From contig NW_025062479.1 of NCBI RefSeq assembly GCF_000002995.4, forward strand, positions 19,960,721 to 20,024,720: a DNA stretch of 64,000 nt, read 5' to 3'. Source of the stretch: Brugia malayi (Eukaryota > Nematoda > Chromadorea > Rhabditida > Onchocercidae). The notes beneath the pieces are model-generated. The model did no database searches and was not told the origin of the DNA. It was given only the letters and a program-made list of their open reading frames with translations. This document shows positions 1-10,492 of the stretch, piece by piece; position 1 is the stretch's first letter; the number at the start of each line of letters is the position of its first letter. The translations under genes and the position numbers were made by a program.

Positions 1-383
1 TTTTCCCACTGTTTTTTCCCTTAGTATAATAAGGAATTGCATTTACAAAAAGAGATGAAGGGATTAAAAAGTGTTCAGAAATAAATTTTTTTTTTTTTAT
101 AACTTCGAATGTTCCCGGTTATTATCAGATATAATTTAAAATACTTGTGGTTACAATCAAAATGTAATTTTTACTGTTTTCGATTACAATCAAAGTATTT
201 TCATTCTTCAGTGAGATCTTTAATAAGGGATAGAATTGTTCTTAATAAACGATTACCAGTTTTCATGTCAAATGGCAATATGACACAAAGAAAAAATCAT
301 TGTGTCATTTGCGTGACATTCTCGCATAAACTATATTGTCAGCATTAAATCAGAACGATGTGTAACTTTTTCATTTTTTCTAG
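1..383. other. 5' flank of aminotransferase gene, no gene seen
   Basis: AT-rich sequence with no coding exon that I can support. It ends in a strong polypyrimidine-AG at 382-383, which precedes a possible leader exon of the aminotransferase gene. The open frame at 109-348 has no family resemblance and is treated as chance. Confidence 0.5.
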
Positions 384-425
384 CTATTACCCAATTTCTT
401 CATTTCAAAGAAATGAAATCATTTG
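384..425 (+). other. candidate upstream first exon of aminotransferase gene
   Basis: The sequence TTTTTTCTAG (AG at 382-383) is a good acceptor. It is followed by a short stretch containing ATG at 413 and a consensus donor GTAAGA at 426. Coding from 413 gives MKSF plus one base. Joining to the acceptor AG at 1121-1122 completes an Asp codon and enters exon 1 in frame at Met 1125, adding five residues. The phase match supports a real SL-spliced leader exon. Equally, the AG at 1121-1122 could itself be the SL acceptor. The sequence alone cannot choose. Confidence 0.4.
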
Positions 426-1120
426 GTAAGAAGTAGTCTTACGACTATTTTTCTGAAAATATTTTTATTATTCAGAAATATTATAATGAAAGCAAAATTT
501 TAAATGCTTATAAGATTTAGGCATTCAAGACTTGAGGATTAACAAGTGCGAGTGTTTAACATATCATTGTTGTATACGACTTATGATAGTCTTATATCTT
601 GATGTATACATAGCTCACATATTTTATCTAATTCTTTGTCTTATATTTGATTTAGTTATCTTGATTTAAGTTAATCAAATTTTTGCTAATGATGATCAAC
701 TGTTGGAAAATGATAAGAAATGAATTCAAAGTTTTTATTAAAAAAGAACAAGGACAACAAATCCTTGTAGATTGAGCGATGAATTTCCATGAGACCGAAT
801 TATTAAACATTTCCAACTTATAAATTGCTTCACGTTTCATTATAACTTAACTTTATGTTTTCAAGTAAACTTTACAATTGCAGTAAATAAGCATTCCTGA
901 GATGCTTTACACATCCTACATTCCATATAATCGCACAAAAATAAAATATTTCAAAATATTAAACAACTAAATCACTCAATGCCCACTTATTACCCTATCA
1001 ACGTACATTGAAACCAAATAATTGTATTTGGTCTCTTTCAGTTGTAGCAGAAGTCATTTTCTATGCAATCCATCGTACAACGTAATATTTTTTCCATTGA
1101 TGTCTTTTTTTTTTACACTT

Positions 1121-1122
1121 AG
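1121..1122 (+). promoter_or_regulatory. splice acceptor (SL or cis) at aminotransferase start
   Basis: A run of nine or more T residues followed by ACACTTAG lies only two bases 5' of ATG 1125. This is the layout of a nematode trans-splice acceptor. It also fits a cis acceptor for the leader exon ending at 425. Confidence 0.5.
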
Positions 1123-1124
1123 AT

Positions 1125-4100
1125 ATGCATAAAAGGATTATTGGTTTGGGAAGTGTATTATTATATAATAATAAATTATTACACTATCAATTTAATATAT
1201 TTCGTACATTAATAACGAAAATGAAAGATGAAAGTGTTGATGGATGTGTTAATTCATTCAAACAACGACAACATTTTTCGAGACGCGTAAAGGATGTTAA
1301 ACCAAGCGTTTGGTATGTTTGTATAGCTCATTTTTAATTTTCTCTAGTTACATTATTATTTTTTTTTTTTTTACATAGTTTTTTTCACATATTTTCTCTA
1401 GTTATTATTTTTTTATATTGATATGCTTCTTATCTTTTTCTTTTTCTCAAAGTTAAGTAAACGGTAAGAAGTATATATACGGAACAATTTATTTGTTGTA
1501 TTATTTGATATTATGTATATGTAATAATTTGATTCTTTTATATGTACATATGTATATTTAAGTTAAATAAAATAAAAGTAATGTGGTTTTGACAAACAGT
1601 AGTCGAAAATCGGAACAGTTTATTAAATTTGCAGGGTTGAATTTACAAGTTTAGCTGTAGAATGTAAAGCAGTCAATATTGGACCGGTGAATGAGTACTT
1701 CAATTAATTCAAATAGTTCGCTTTTAATTTTTTTTTTTCACCACGTATGTATTTTCATTGTATATCTTTATATGCTGTCCAAGATAGATTGAAGTTCCAT
1801 CATTGTTTATAGGGTTTTCCGGACACTCCTATGCCAAGATTTGTAGCTGGAATGTTAGAAAGTGTTGCTAGACATCCGGAAAGAACTGATTGGCATCAGT
1901 ATAGTCGAAGTTTCGGTTATCTAAGACTAGTAAGTTTTTACTTATTTTAAATCGGTTTGGTGTTTTTTCTTTTTCTAGCTTTCTTTGGTTTTTCTTGACT
2001 TTTCTGGCTACTTTTTAGACGAATGCTCTATCAAGACTTTACTCAAGCACACTGGGTGTAAATGTTGATGCACAGCAAAATGTTTTAGTAACCGTTGGGG
2101 CATATCTTTCACTATATTACTCATTCATGGGTTGGCTAAATGATGGTGATGAAGTAATCGGTTTGTATTTTTCATTCATTTATAAAGCGTATGTGATATG
2201 ATAGGAAAATTAGATCAGAAGGGTAGTTCAATTGCAAGGAAAACATTGTAGATTATTATTTAGAATTAGCAATTTCACAAGCTAGGATAATAAGGTATGT
2301 AGTAAAATGTAGTTTTCATCGTTAATCTTGATATATTTTTAGCACTTGATCCGGCATTTGATTGCTATGTCCCACAAATTCGTATGGCAGGTGGTGTACC
2401 TGTACCAATTTTGCTTAATTTATCATCGGAACCTCGGAGTAGTAAAGATTATATGTTAAATGTGAAAGCGATTGAAGAGAAAATCAGCAATCGGACGAAA
2501 ATGATTGTCCTCAATAATCCACACAATCCAACAGGAAAATTATTCACACGGTATATTGTCGTTTGCTGTTTTTTCTTTGACTTTTTTGTAATTGGGAAAA
2601 TTTTCCAGCTGTTTTCTTTCATACCAATTTTTAACTCGTGGTATTAACGATTTGATTGAAAAGTAACTGTTATATTGCATCAATAACTTAAAAAAAAGTT
2701 TATTCAGACTTTTTCTTTAGCTTGCATAAAGTTTTATTATTTTCTAGTAATATTTCTTTACTTTACTTTTTTATAAACATTCATATTTTCATTTGTTACC
2801 TAATTTTTGTTGGTATTCTTATGGGAATTTATTGGGTCAATTTGAGCTATCTGTATATTGAAATATAAATGAAGAATTAATAACATAAGCTATTTCTATC
2901 ATTTGTCATCAAAAAAATAGTCGGCAGACGAATAACACTGTATTATCTGGGTATAAATGGATCAAAAACAAAGAGCAAATTATAATATTTTTGCTGGGAA
3001 AAGCTGGAAAAAATAGCTAATGTTGTTGTTCGCCATAATTTACTGGTAATAGCTGATGAAGTATATGAATGGCATGTATATGGTGATAAGAAAATGATTC
3101 GCTTTGGTTGGTGTTAATATTAATTTAATTACATAGTGAGAAGAAAAAAACTTTTTTATAAAAGAACATTGAAGATAATTACTACTTTTTTAATATTACT
3201 TCCAGCTAGTTTACCGGATATGTATAGTCGTACGATAACTATTGGTAGCGCTGGAAAAGCATTTAGTGTAACAGGATGGAAATTGGGTTGGTCAATTGCG
3301 CCAGCTGAACTTCTTGAACCATTAAGACAAATCCATCAAAACTGTGTCTTTACATGCCCTACACCAATCCAGGTATATTTTTTCAATATTGCAATCGAAT
3401 TAAGTTTTTTTTTTCTGTTAATTTCGGGTAGAGTTTTGTTGGTGTTAATATTTACAATATTTTATATCCATTGATGAAAATTAATATAAATTAATATATA
3501 AATAAAATTAATATAATACATTTAACTCTTCACTATGTTCTGTTGTATATTTTAACCTCTTACTATATTCTTTTATACATTCTAGGATATTAGAAAAATT
3601 TTTTATCTTGATAAAAGTACAACATAGACCATTCTTTAAAAAGGAAGAAATTTATATTAATCGATAAGAATTATTAACAGTGTGCTAATGTGACTGAAAA
3701 ATAATGGAAACCAATGAAAATTAACAGCCATGTTCTTAGTTAACAATGTTTGGCTGTTTGACTGACAAAGTTAGTGCTGAAATAACTGTTACTATCGATG
3801 CATTCAGTGATTTGCAGCAAGCGGTTGCTGAGGCATTTGAGAAAGAATTAGATCTAATGGAAAATAACCCAACAGAAAGCTATTTGAAAAAAGGAATTAA
3901 GTCTGAACTAAGTCAACAAAGAGATCAAATGGCATCAATACTACGCTCTGCTGGAATGAAACCTATTATTCCTGATTCTTGTTACTTCATGGTTGCTGAC
4001 TTTTCGCAGCTGGGTGAATTTTCTTTTCTTTTTTTTTCTTTGGTTCCAAATTACTGTTGGTAAGTGGAGGACGAAGCATTTTATTTGCTATTTAAGTGGT

Positions 4101-4940
4101 AGTTTAATTGCTAGTTTGGAAGTGATTATTGTGTTATTGTTTTTTTGCTATGTGAGAAGCTACATAAGCTTATGTCCAAAATACCATTCTTAGTGCTTCA
4201 GTTTTTAGATGGTCCATTTAAAATAGCAGATAGAAACAATGATCCATTGGATTTCCGTTTTGTGCGATGGATGTGTCGTGAAAAGGTATGCTATTATTTA
4301 TTTAATCCATATTAAAAGTGTTTTCCTAGAATTGCTATTTATCTAATACAGCATAGATTTTAGAAACTTGCAATGATACCAAATTCTTCTTTTTACACTG
4401 GTTCAAATAAGCAGGGCAACGATAATTTTATTCGTGTTTGCTTCTTCAAGGTTTTTGATTCTTTTTCCATTCTTGCTAATTTGTTTTATATTGTTTGAAT
4501 GTAAGACTTTAAATAGATTTTAGATTATTAAATCTACTTTGCTAGTACATGATAATTCTTAACTTAAATTTTTGATTCGTTAATTTGCAACATACAATTA
4601 TATAATTTTTATAAAATAGTCTGGCTTACTGTATTAGTGATACTCTAATTAGGTTTTTTAGATGCATTCAATAGTGATACTTCGAAGCTGAAAAAGTTAA
4701 CAGCTTAAACTATGTATGTGTCATGTTAAATTAAACAGAGTGGTTTTACAGTTGACAGTTTGTACTTACTACAGTTGTCGATATTACATTGAGACTGAAT
4801 GATCTATAATAACGATAATAATAATTGTGATGCTAAGAGTGTAATTTTCAACATTTTAATACTAAAAACTATTATCTTTTCAGTCAGATAAGGTATTGGA
4901 TGCTGCAGAATCAATATTGAAATCATTTCAAATGACTTAA
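1125..4940 (+). CDS. kynurenine aminotransferase (PLP fold type I), 11 exons
   Basis: Predicted 466-residue aminotransferase that would transaminate kynurenine or 3-hydroxykynurenine with a 2-oxo acid, giving kynurenate/xanthurenate; cytosolic or mitochondrial. Exons: 1125-1312, 1635-1686, 1813-1929, 2019-2160, 2343-2550, 2997-3106, 3206-3372, 3818-4013, 4209-4285, 4364-4450, 4884-4940. Family signatures: GFPD near residue 81, NNPHNPTGK near 225, ADEVYEW near 250, SAGK with the Schiff-base lysine at 290, then TGWKLGW, and FIRVCFFK near the C-terminus. The order and length fit animal KAT/glutamine transaminase K. The N-terminus is basic and could be a mitochondrial presequence; Met 33 is an alternative start. 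In nematodes kynurenine-pathway enzymes also affect rhodoquinone precursor supply. Oddity: exon 6 appears to start after TG, not AG. The subfamily is confident; exact substrate is inferred. Confidence 0.93.
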
Positions 4941-5553
4941 GATCAGTATGCAATGGTGTGTTCCTTGTGATAATTTTTGCATTCTTTTACATTCCTAAAA
5001 CTGTTGTGAATTGTTGGAATCAAAATTGAGCATATTGTATATACATATATATGTTTAACCCTGAAAATTTATTCGTTAATTTCATTCACTTATAAAGATA
5101 TTTACGTTGGATCAGTATATATCTTCTTATGATTTCGAAATGTCTACGGATACATCAACTTCTTTACAACATGTCTCGCAACTTTGTGGACCAAAGCTTT
5201 GAATTATGATCCGTAGCATTTGGTTCAAGAAAACACGAAAAGATTAATAGCAGCTGAAGTGAAGGTAGATATTTTGGTAATTCTAGGAATTCAACCAAAG
5301 GTTGAAGTAATTGAGACTTCGTTAGTATTTCCTATTCATTTCTAGCCAATTTTGATGATTGATTTACGTGTTTTAAGATGATTCTGAGATTTTGAGGAAG
5401 TCAAAACGATGTGGTCTTAAATTGTCTTTTGCGAAGTTAAACATTAAAAAAATCCTTTTTGAATTGCAGGCCTCAAAAACACAAAAGGAATACAACTTTA
5501 AAATATCTGTTAAACAATAACATTCAGGTTTTATATTTTTCTTCTGACAATTT
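4941..5553. other. gap between aminotransferase and Tim9 genes
   Basis: About 0.6 kb of AT-rich sequence with no coding signal and no clear AATAAA close to the aminotransferase stop. It separates two genes on the same strand and could be the spacer of a two-gene operon, although it is longer than the roughly 100-bp spacers typical of Caenorhabditis operons. Confidence 0.4.
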
Positions 5554-5555
5554 AG
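5554..5555 (+). promoter_or_regulatory. candidate SL trans-splice acceptor of Tim9
   Basis: TTTTTCTTCTGACAATTTAG ends here, about 54 bases before the Tim9 start codon, with no intervening ATG. This is a plausible 5' end for a trans-spliced mRNA. Confidence 0.45.
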
Positions 5556-5608
5556 CAAGCTGTGTCTGAACGAGTTTGTTCATTTACGTGATCAATTTGA
5601 AGACAAGT

Positions 5609-6517
5609 ATGGCGGAAAATTCAACGGAAACAGATTTGAAGACGTTTAAAGATTTTTTAACACAATACAATGCTGTTGCTGAACAATGTTTCACATCATG
5701 CATAACCGATTTTACCACAAGGTAAGCAGTCTCCTTTATAGAGTTATTTGCAAAGAAAAAAAATTTTTTTCGAGAAGAGACATAAACTGCCTTTTAAATT
5801 TAGTATTTAGAGAAGTCTTAAATTGCCAAGAAATTTTAATTATTTTGTTTTGATGCTTTGATTTTGTCCATTTTTTTTTCTCATTTGTTTACCTCAATAC
5901 AATTTAGGAAGAATGTGGAAAAATTTTTTCCCGTTCCCTAAAGCTTTTTTGCTTCAAAGATTTGGGAAGTTTTAGACGCAAGGTGTGAGTTATGTTAAGA
6001 TTGGATACAATTATCATTTTATCATTTTCCCATGTTTATAACACAATAAATGACAAAAACTTCGGTTGGTGGAGAAAATGAATATTGAAAAATTTTCCTA
6101 CTTTTGTTTTTTCTAAAATTGTTTCAAACAAAAATAGAGAGATAAAAAAAATAAAATTTCTTTCTTTTTCCTTAGTAAATTAAAAAGCTGAACGGAAGTT
6201 TTGAAATTAAGATGACTTTTTTTTTTCTTTTGTCAATAATTTGTGTTAATTCCAGGTAGTAGCTTTTTCATTTGTATAAATTTTAAGCTTGTTTCTTTCA
6301 CCAGGCAAAGTATACTTTTTATTTTTTTACTAACATTATTAGTGTTACTCTATATATTATATATATTGCATATTTCAGGACAGTAAGTAACTCCGAAGAG
6401 CAGTGTTGCTCGAACTGTCTTGATAAATTTTTGAAAATGACACAAAGGATGTCGTTACGATTTCAGGAACATCAATTGATTCAGAGTGAAGCACAAGGAC
6501 CATTAGGATTAAAATAA
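5609..6517 (+). CDS. Tim9: mitochondrial import chaperone Tim9, 2 exons
   Basis: An 83-residue small Tim protein; exons 5609-5721 and 6379-6517, joined in an Arg codon. It has the twin CX3C motifs of the family (Cys27/Cys31 and Cys47/Cys51), which form two disulfides in the intermembrane space. The segment LKMTQRMSLRFQEHQ after the second motif is characteristic of Tim9 compared with Tim10, Tim8 or Tim13. Tim9 partners Tim10 in a hexameric ring that shuttles hydrophobic carrier and beta-barrel precursors between the TOM pore and the TIM22 or SAM complexes. Length matches animal Tim9 (about 89). The start is the first ATG after the candidate SL acceptor and gives the expected short acidic N-terminus. 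Confidence 0.95.
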
Positions 6518-9500
6518 TAATTAAAATTTCTTTCTAACTGTTTAATCGTGTTTTATCAAATCGTTTTGTTGTTATTACAATATAGCATAAATTTCTACAT
6601 TAGACACTCAAACGAAGCTTATGTTATGCTAGTTGTTATTTGTTATCGTTTTATTTCATCTGTTTTTAGCTTTTTTCTTTATTGAGAAGTTTTCAATGAT
6701 GGAATATGTAAAATATCATTTTCAAATAATTTTAGTGATAACAGTAGCAAGATTCAATTGATAAAACGGTTAGCAACAATATTTCAATTTCTATAGTAAT
6801 ATTTTTAATTCTCGATCACTTTTTTCTTTTTAATTTATATTAAGGTAGTCTTTAAAGTTGTTGATCAGTCTGTGAATGGAAGCTTTTGTGAAATTGTGAT
6901 TATATTTTATAAAATTTTGTTAATTTTTCATTTTTCTTCAAAAAAAAAAAAAAAAAAAAAAAAAAGAAGGAATACTTAAATGCACAGCATATGATTGTTA
7001 ACATAGTATGTTTATTGGCTTCATGCAGAGTATACCACAATCATTTTGAATAGATTCAAGAAAAAGAGAGAGAAAGAGAAAGGGAAAGAAAGAAGAGAGG
7101 AAAAAAAGTTGATGGACTAATTCGTTCTTATTTATTTTTTTCAAATGAACCTGATTTACAGCATTATTTATACTTTTGTTCTGCTTTTTTCTTTGTATTT
7201 CGTTTAGTTCCGTCTTTGAGTTATTTTTTCAATATGGGTTTCTAAATTGTTTTATAAAAAAAATTGAAATTGAAAGAATCAAGTATTTATCGGTGGTAGG
7301 AGTCAGCTTTTTTCTTTCATTTATTAAATAAAGCATGTCAATTGAAGTTATTATATTTGAATTTGTTTTATAATTTAAGGTTATAATATTTGAATTTATT
7401 TTGATTATTTATAATACAGTTTGATTTGAGCTTCCATTTCAAGAATTAAAAAAAAAAAAAAAAAAGCACAAAGTATTTATGAAATTTGAATTCAATTTTG
7501 GTTGCATTATTTTGTGGAATTAAAATTGCGCTAGTCGACTGGCAAAAAATGCAAGGCAAATCCAAGAAACTTTTGATTGTTACAATTGGAATTTTTAAAA
7601 AAGTCGAAAATTTATTGTTCCTTATAAGAAAGGATTATTAACTAAAAATGAAAAGCAAAAATAAATCCCCCAAATTTTTCATATAGATTTTTGCAAATTA
7701 AAAATTTACAAAATTAGTAGTTGCAATTAAAATTATGAAACGAAAGTTTCAGAAAAAATGGAGTTTTTGCTGGAAATTGTCTTTCTTTGTTTTTTGGAAA
7801 GCATATATTTTTATATTTGAATCATTCAAAAATTTGAAATATTATTTTATTAATAAGTTATTATTATTCTTTTAATTTATTCCTATTTTATTTTCATGCC
7901 AATATTTATTACCAAATTTCTAAAGTATGCAACTTTTAAATTAGATCAAAACTACAAATAATTAGCCATTTCACTACATCATATTGTATCTTCATAGTTC
8001 TATTATTTTTATGTTTAATCCAATGAAAGATCCACTTATTTTTTATTCAAATTCATAAATATGTACTGTTTATCTACGTCATACGTTGACGTATATGTTA
8101 ACTTTACCTTAAATAAGTACAATAATCATAAATAAGTATAGAACAAAAATGAAAAGTGACGATTTTTTGAAATTATCATGTTTTCAGCTAAACTTACGAA
8201 CGTGTAATAAATTTGTAAAAATCAATAAATGATAAGGTGGAGAGTAATAATGATTGATTTGAAAATAATTTCCATATTTATCAGTTTATAGAGTATACGC
8301 AAATTTCACATCATTCATCAACTAAATTAATGTTTACAACTTGAAATCATTATTAGAAATGTAAGCATTACAATTAATATGTATGATTTGATCGATTGAA
8401 TTTGAAACAAAGACTTAAAGCATTTTTCGAAGCATTGAAAAATAAATCTTAACAATTTCTATTAAACCAAAGAATACAACTGTTTAGTACAAAACAAAAA
8501 ATTTCGAACAAAGATTTCTAAAAATTTATTTCTCAAAGTTTTCTCTTTTTTTTCTCCTTCTCTCTCTTTATTTTCAGGAAAATACAAACAAAAAAAAAAG
8601 AGAAAAACATGACAAAAAAAAATTTTTTTTAAAAAAAGAAAACAGGAAAATAATTATTAACCACATGAGTTAAAAAAAAAAAAAAAACTTATCATTTTCC
8701 GCTTTTTCCTTATTACTTAATCATTCAACCTCTCTCCCTTTCTCTCTCGCTTTTTCTCTCCCTCTTTCTATTATAAACTTAAGTAATACAATAAATTTGA
8801 CAAGGAAGAAAAAAAAAACAAAAAAAAAAACAAAATGAAAAAAGCATAAATAAATTTGATGGATTTCAAAAAGCTGCTTGTTTTCATTTTCCTTTTTTTT
8901 TTCCTGAACATTTATTTGTTTTTTTTATTTTTTTAAAGTGTCTTTGTTTTACTTTTTTAACTCTTCGAATGTTTCTCGTTGTTTTATTAAATTTCAATTA
9001 AAAAAGTTTTTAAGTTTTTATACAAATATGACCCGATAAAAGTTAATAAAATAAACAAACAATTTTAATTTAAAAAAAAATTGGTATTTTAATACTGAAT
9101 GGAAAATGAATAAATAATGCGGAAATTATTTGAAGTTTAAATTTGATAAACTGAATATAAGAGAGAGAAAAACAGAGAGAGAGAGGGAGAGAGAGAGAGG
9201 AAAAAAGAAAATGAATGAAAAAGGAGCAAAAAATATTTTTTTTTGATTTAAATTTTGATAGCAAAATGGTAGTATATATGTATTATATATAGTAGAACCT
9301 ATTGAAAAAATTAAATTTTTTCTTTTTTTTTGATACATTAAAAAAAATGGAATGAGGATAAAAAAAAGAGAGAGAGGGAGAGAGAAGAGAAAAAGAAATA
9401 AAAGAAAAAGGAAAAAGAAGAAAGAATGATTAATGAGCGAATTAGTTAAGGAAGAATTTTTAGTCTATCTACTACACTAGCACCATTATTTCTATCCCCA

Positions 9501-9690
9501 AAAAAAAAAAAAAAAAAAAAAAACGAAAATTTTTTTCATCTTTCATCTTCCCATACACTTATATATATATATATGCATTATATGTGTTAAACATAAACGA
9601 ATGTTTAAACATTTTTATACTTTTTTAAATTACATTTAATTATTATTAATTACCTTTAATTTCATTTTTTTTCATCAAAATTGAATAAAA

Positions 9691-9722
<32 letters not shown>

Positions 9723-10039
9723 AATATATAAAAAGAAAATAAAATCAATTCTTGCCAATGATGTCTGTTTGTTTATTTATTTCTTTACTTTTTTTTTTTT
9801 GTTTTTTGTTTTTTTTCTGGTTTTTTTCGTTTTCTAAATTCTTCCATACACATCCATTGTCATTTTATTTTTTGCATTAATTTCTTTTTTTTTTTTTGCA
9901 AAAAAGGATAAAAAAACAAGCAAGAAGAATAAAGAAATTTTAGCAAAAAAAAGTACCTAAACAAAAATTATTTCCTATTATAATCATAATAATTATTGTT
10001 ATTATTATTTATCAATTAAGCATTCTTAAATTTGTAATA
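6518..10039. repeat. AT-rich intergenic region with homopolymers and GA/TA microsatellites
   Basis: About 3.5 kb between Tim9 and stomatin. It holds poly-A tracts near 6941-6965, 7447-7465 and 9500-9522, GA-rich tracts at 7062-7110, 9163-9200 and 9366-9420, CT-rich tracts near 8730-8765, and a (TA)n tract at about 9694-9721. I see no coding exon. The open frames here come from purine/pyrimidine runs. Confidence 0.6.
8075..8093. promoter_or_regulatory. TACGTCA dyad (bZIP-like half sites)
   Basis: TACGTCA at 8075-8081 and its exact reverse complement TGACGTA at 8087-8093 flank a 5-bp spacer. Each half is a CRE/bZIP-type half site. Which gene, if any, it serves is unknown; the nearest gene downstream is stomatin, 2 kb away. 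Confidence 0.3.
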
Positions 10040-10445
10040 ATGCAACAATTACCATTGCTATTGTCATCATCATCATCATCATTACTATTACCACCACCAC
10101 AACCACAACCACAACCACTACAACCACCACAACCACAACCACAGCCATCATCATCATCAACATTATCAAGATCACAATCGATGTCACAGTCACGATCACA
10201 ACCATTATCATCATCAATCAAACGATTAAAATCACAAAAACAGCAATTATTCCATGAATACAATTCGAAAGATGCAGAAAATCGATGGATGCAAGTAAGG
10301 AATTTTAACTATTATTTTTGTATAATTAGCAACTTTTTTTCTCTTTTAGGATGATTCCTTTATTTAAAACTTTTCTCCTTTCATCTCTCTCTCTCTCTCT
10401 CTTTACTTCTTTCTCTTTCTTTATTTCTTTCCCTTTCTTTTTTGT

Positions 10446-10492
<47 letters not shown>

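Noticed and set aside
10012..10263. Minus-strand frames with Cys/Gly or Val/Met runs opposite stomatin exon 1
   Set aside because: Produced by the same triplet repeat read on the other strand; the plus frame has the splice donor and phase link to stomatin.
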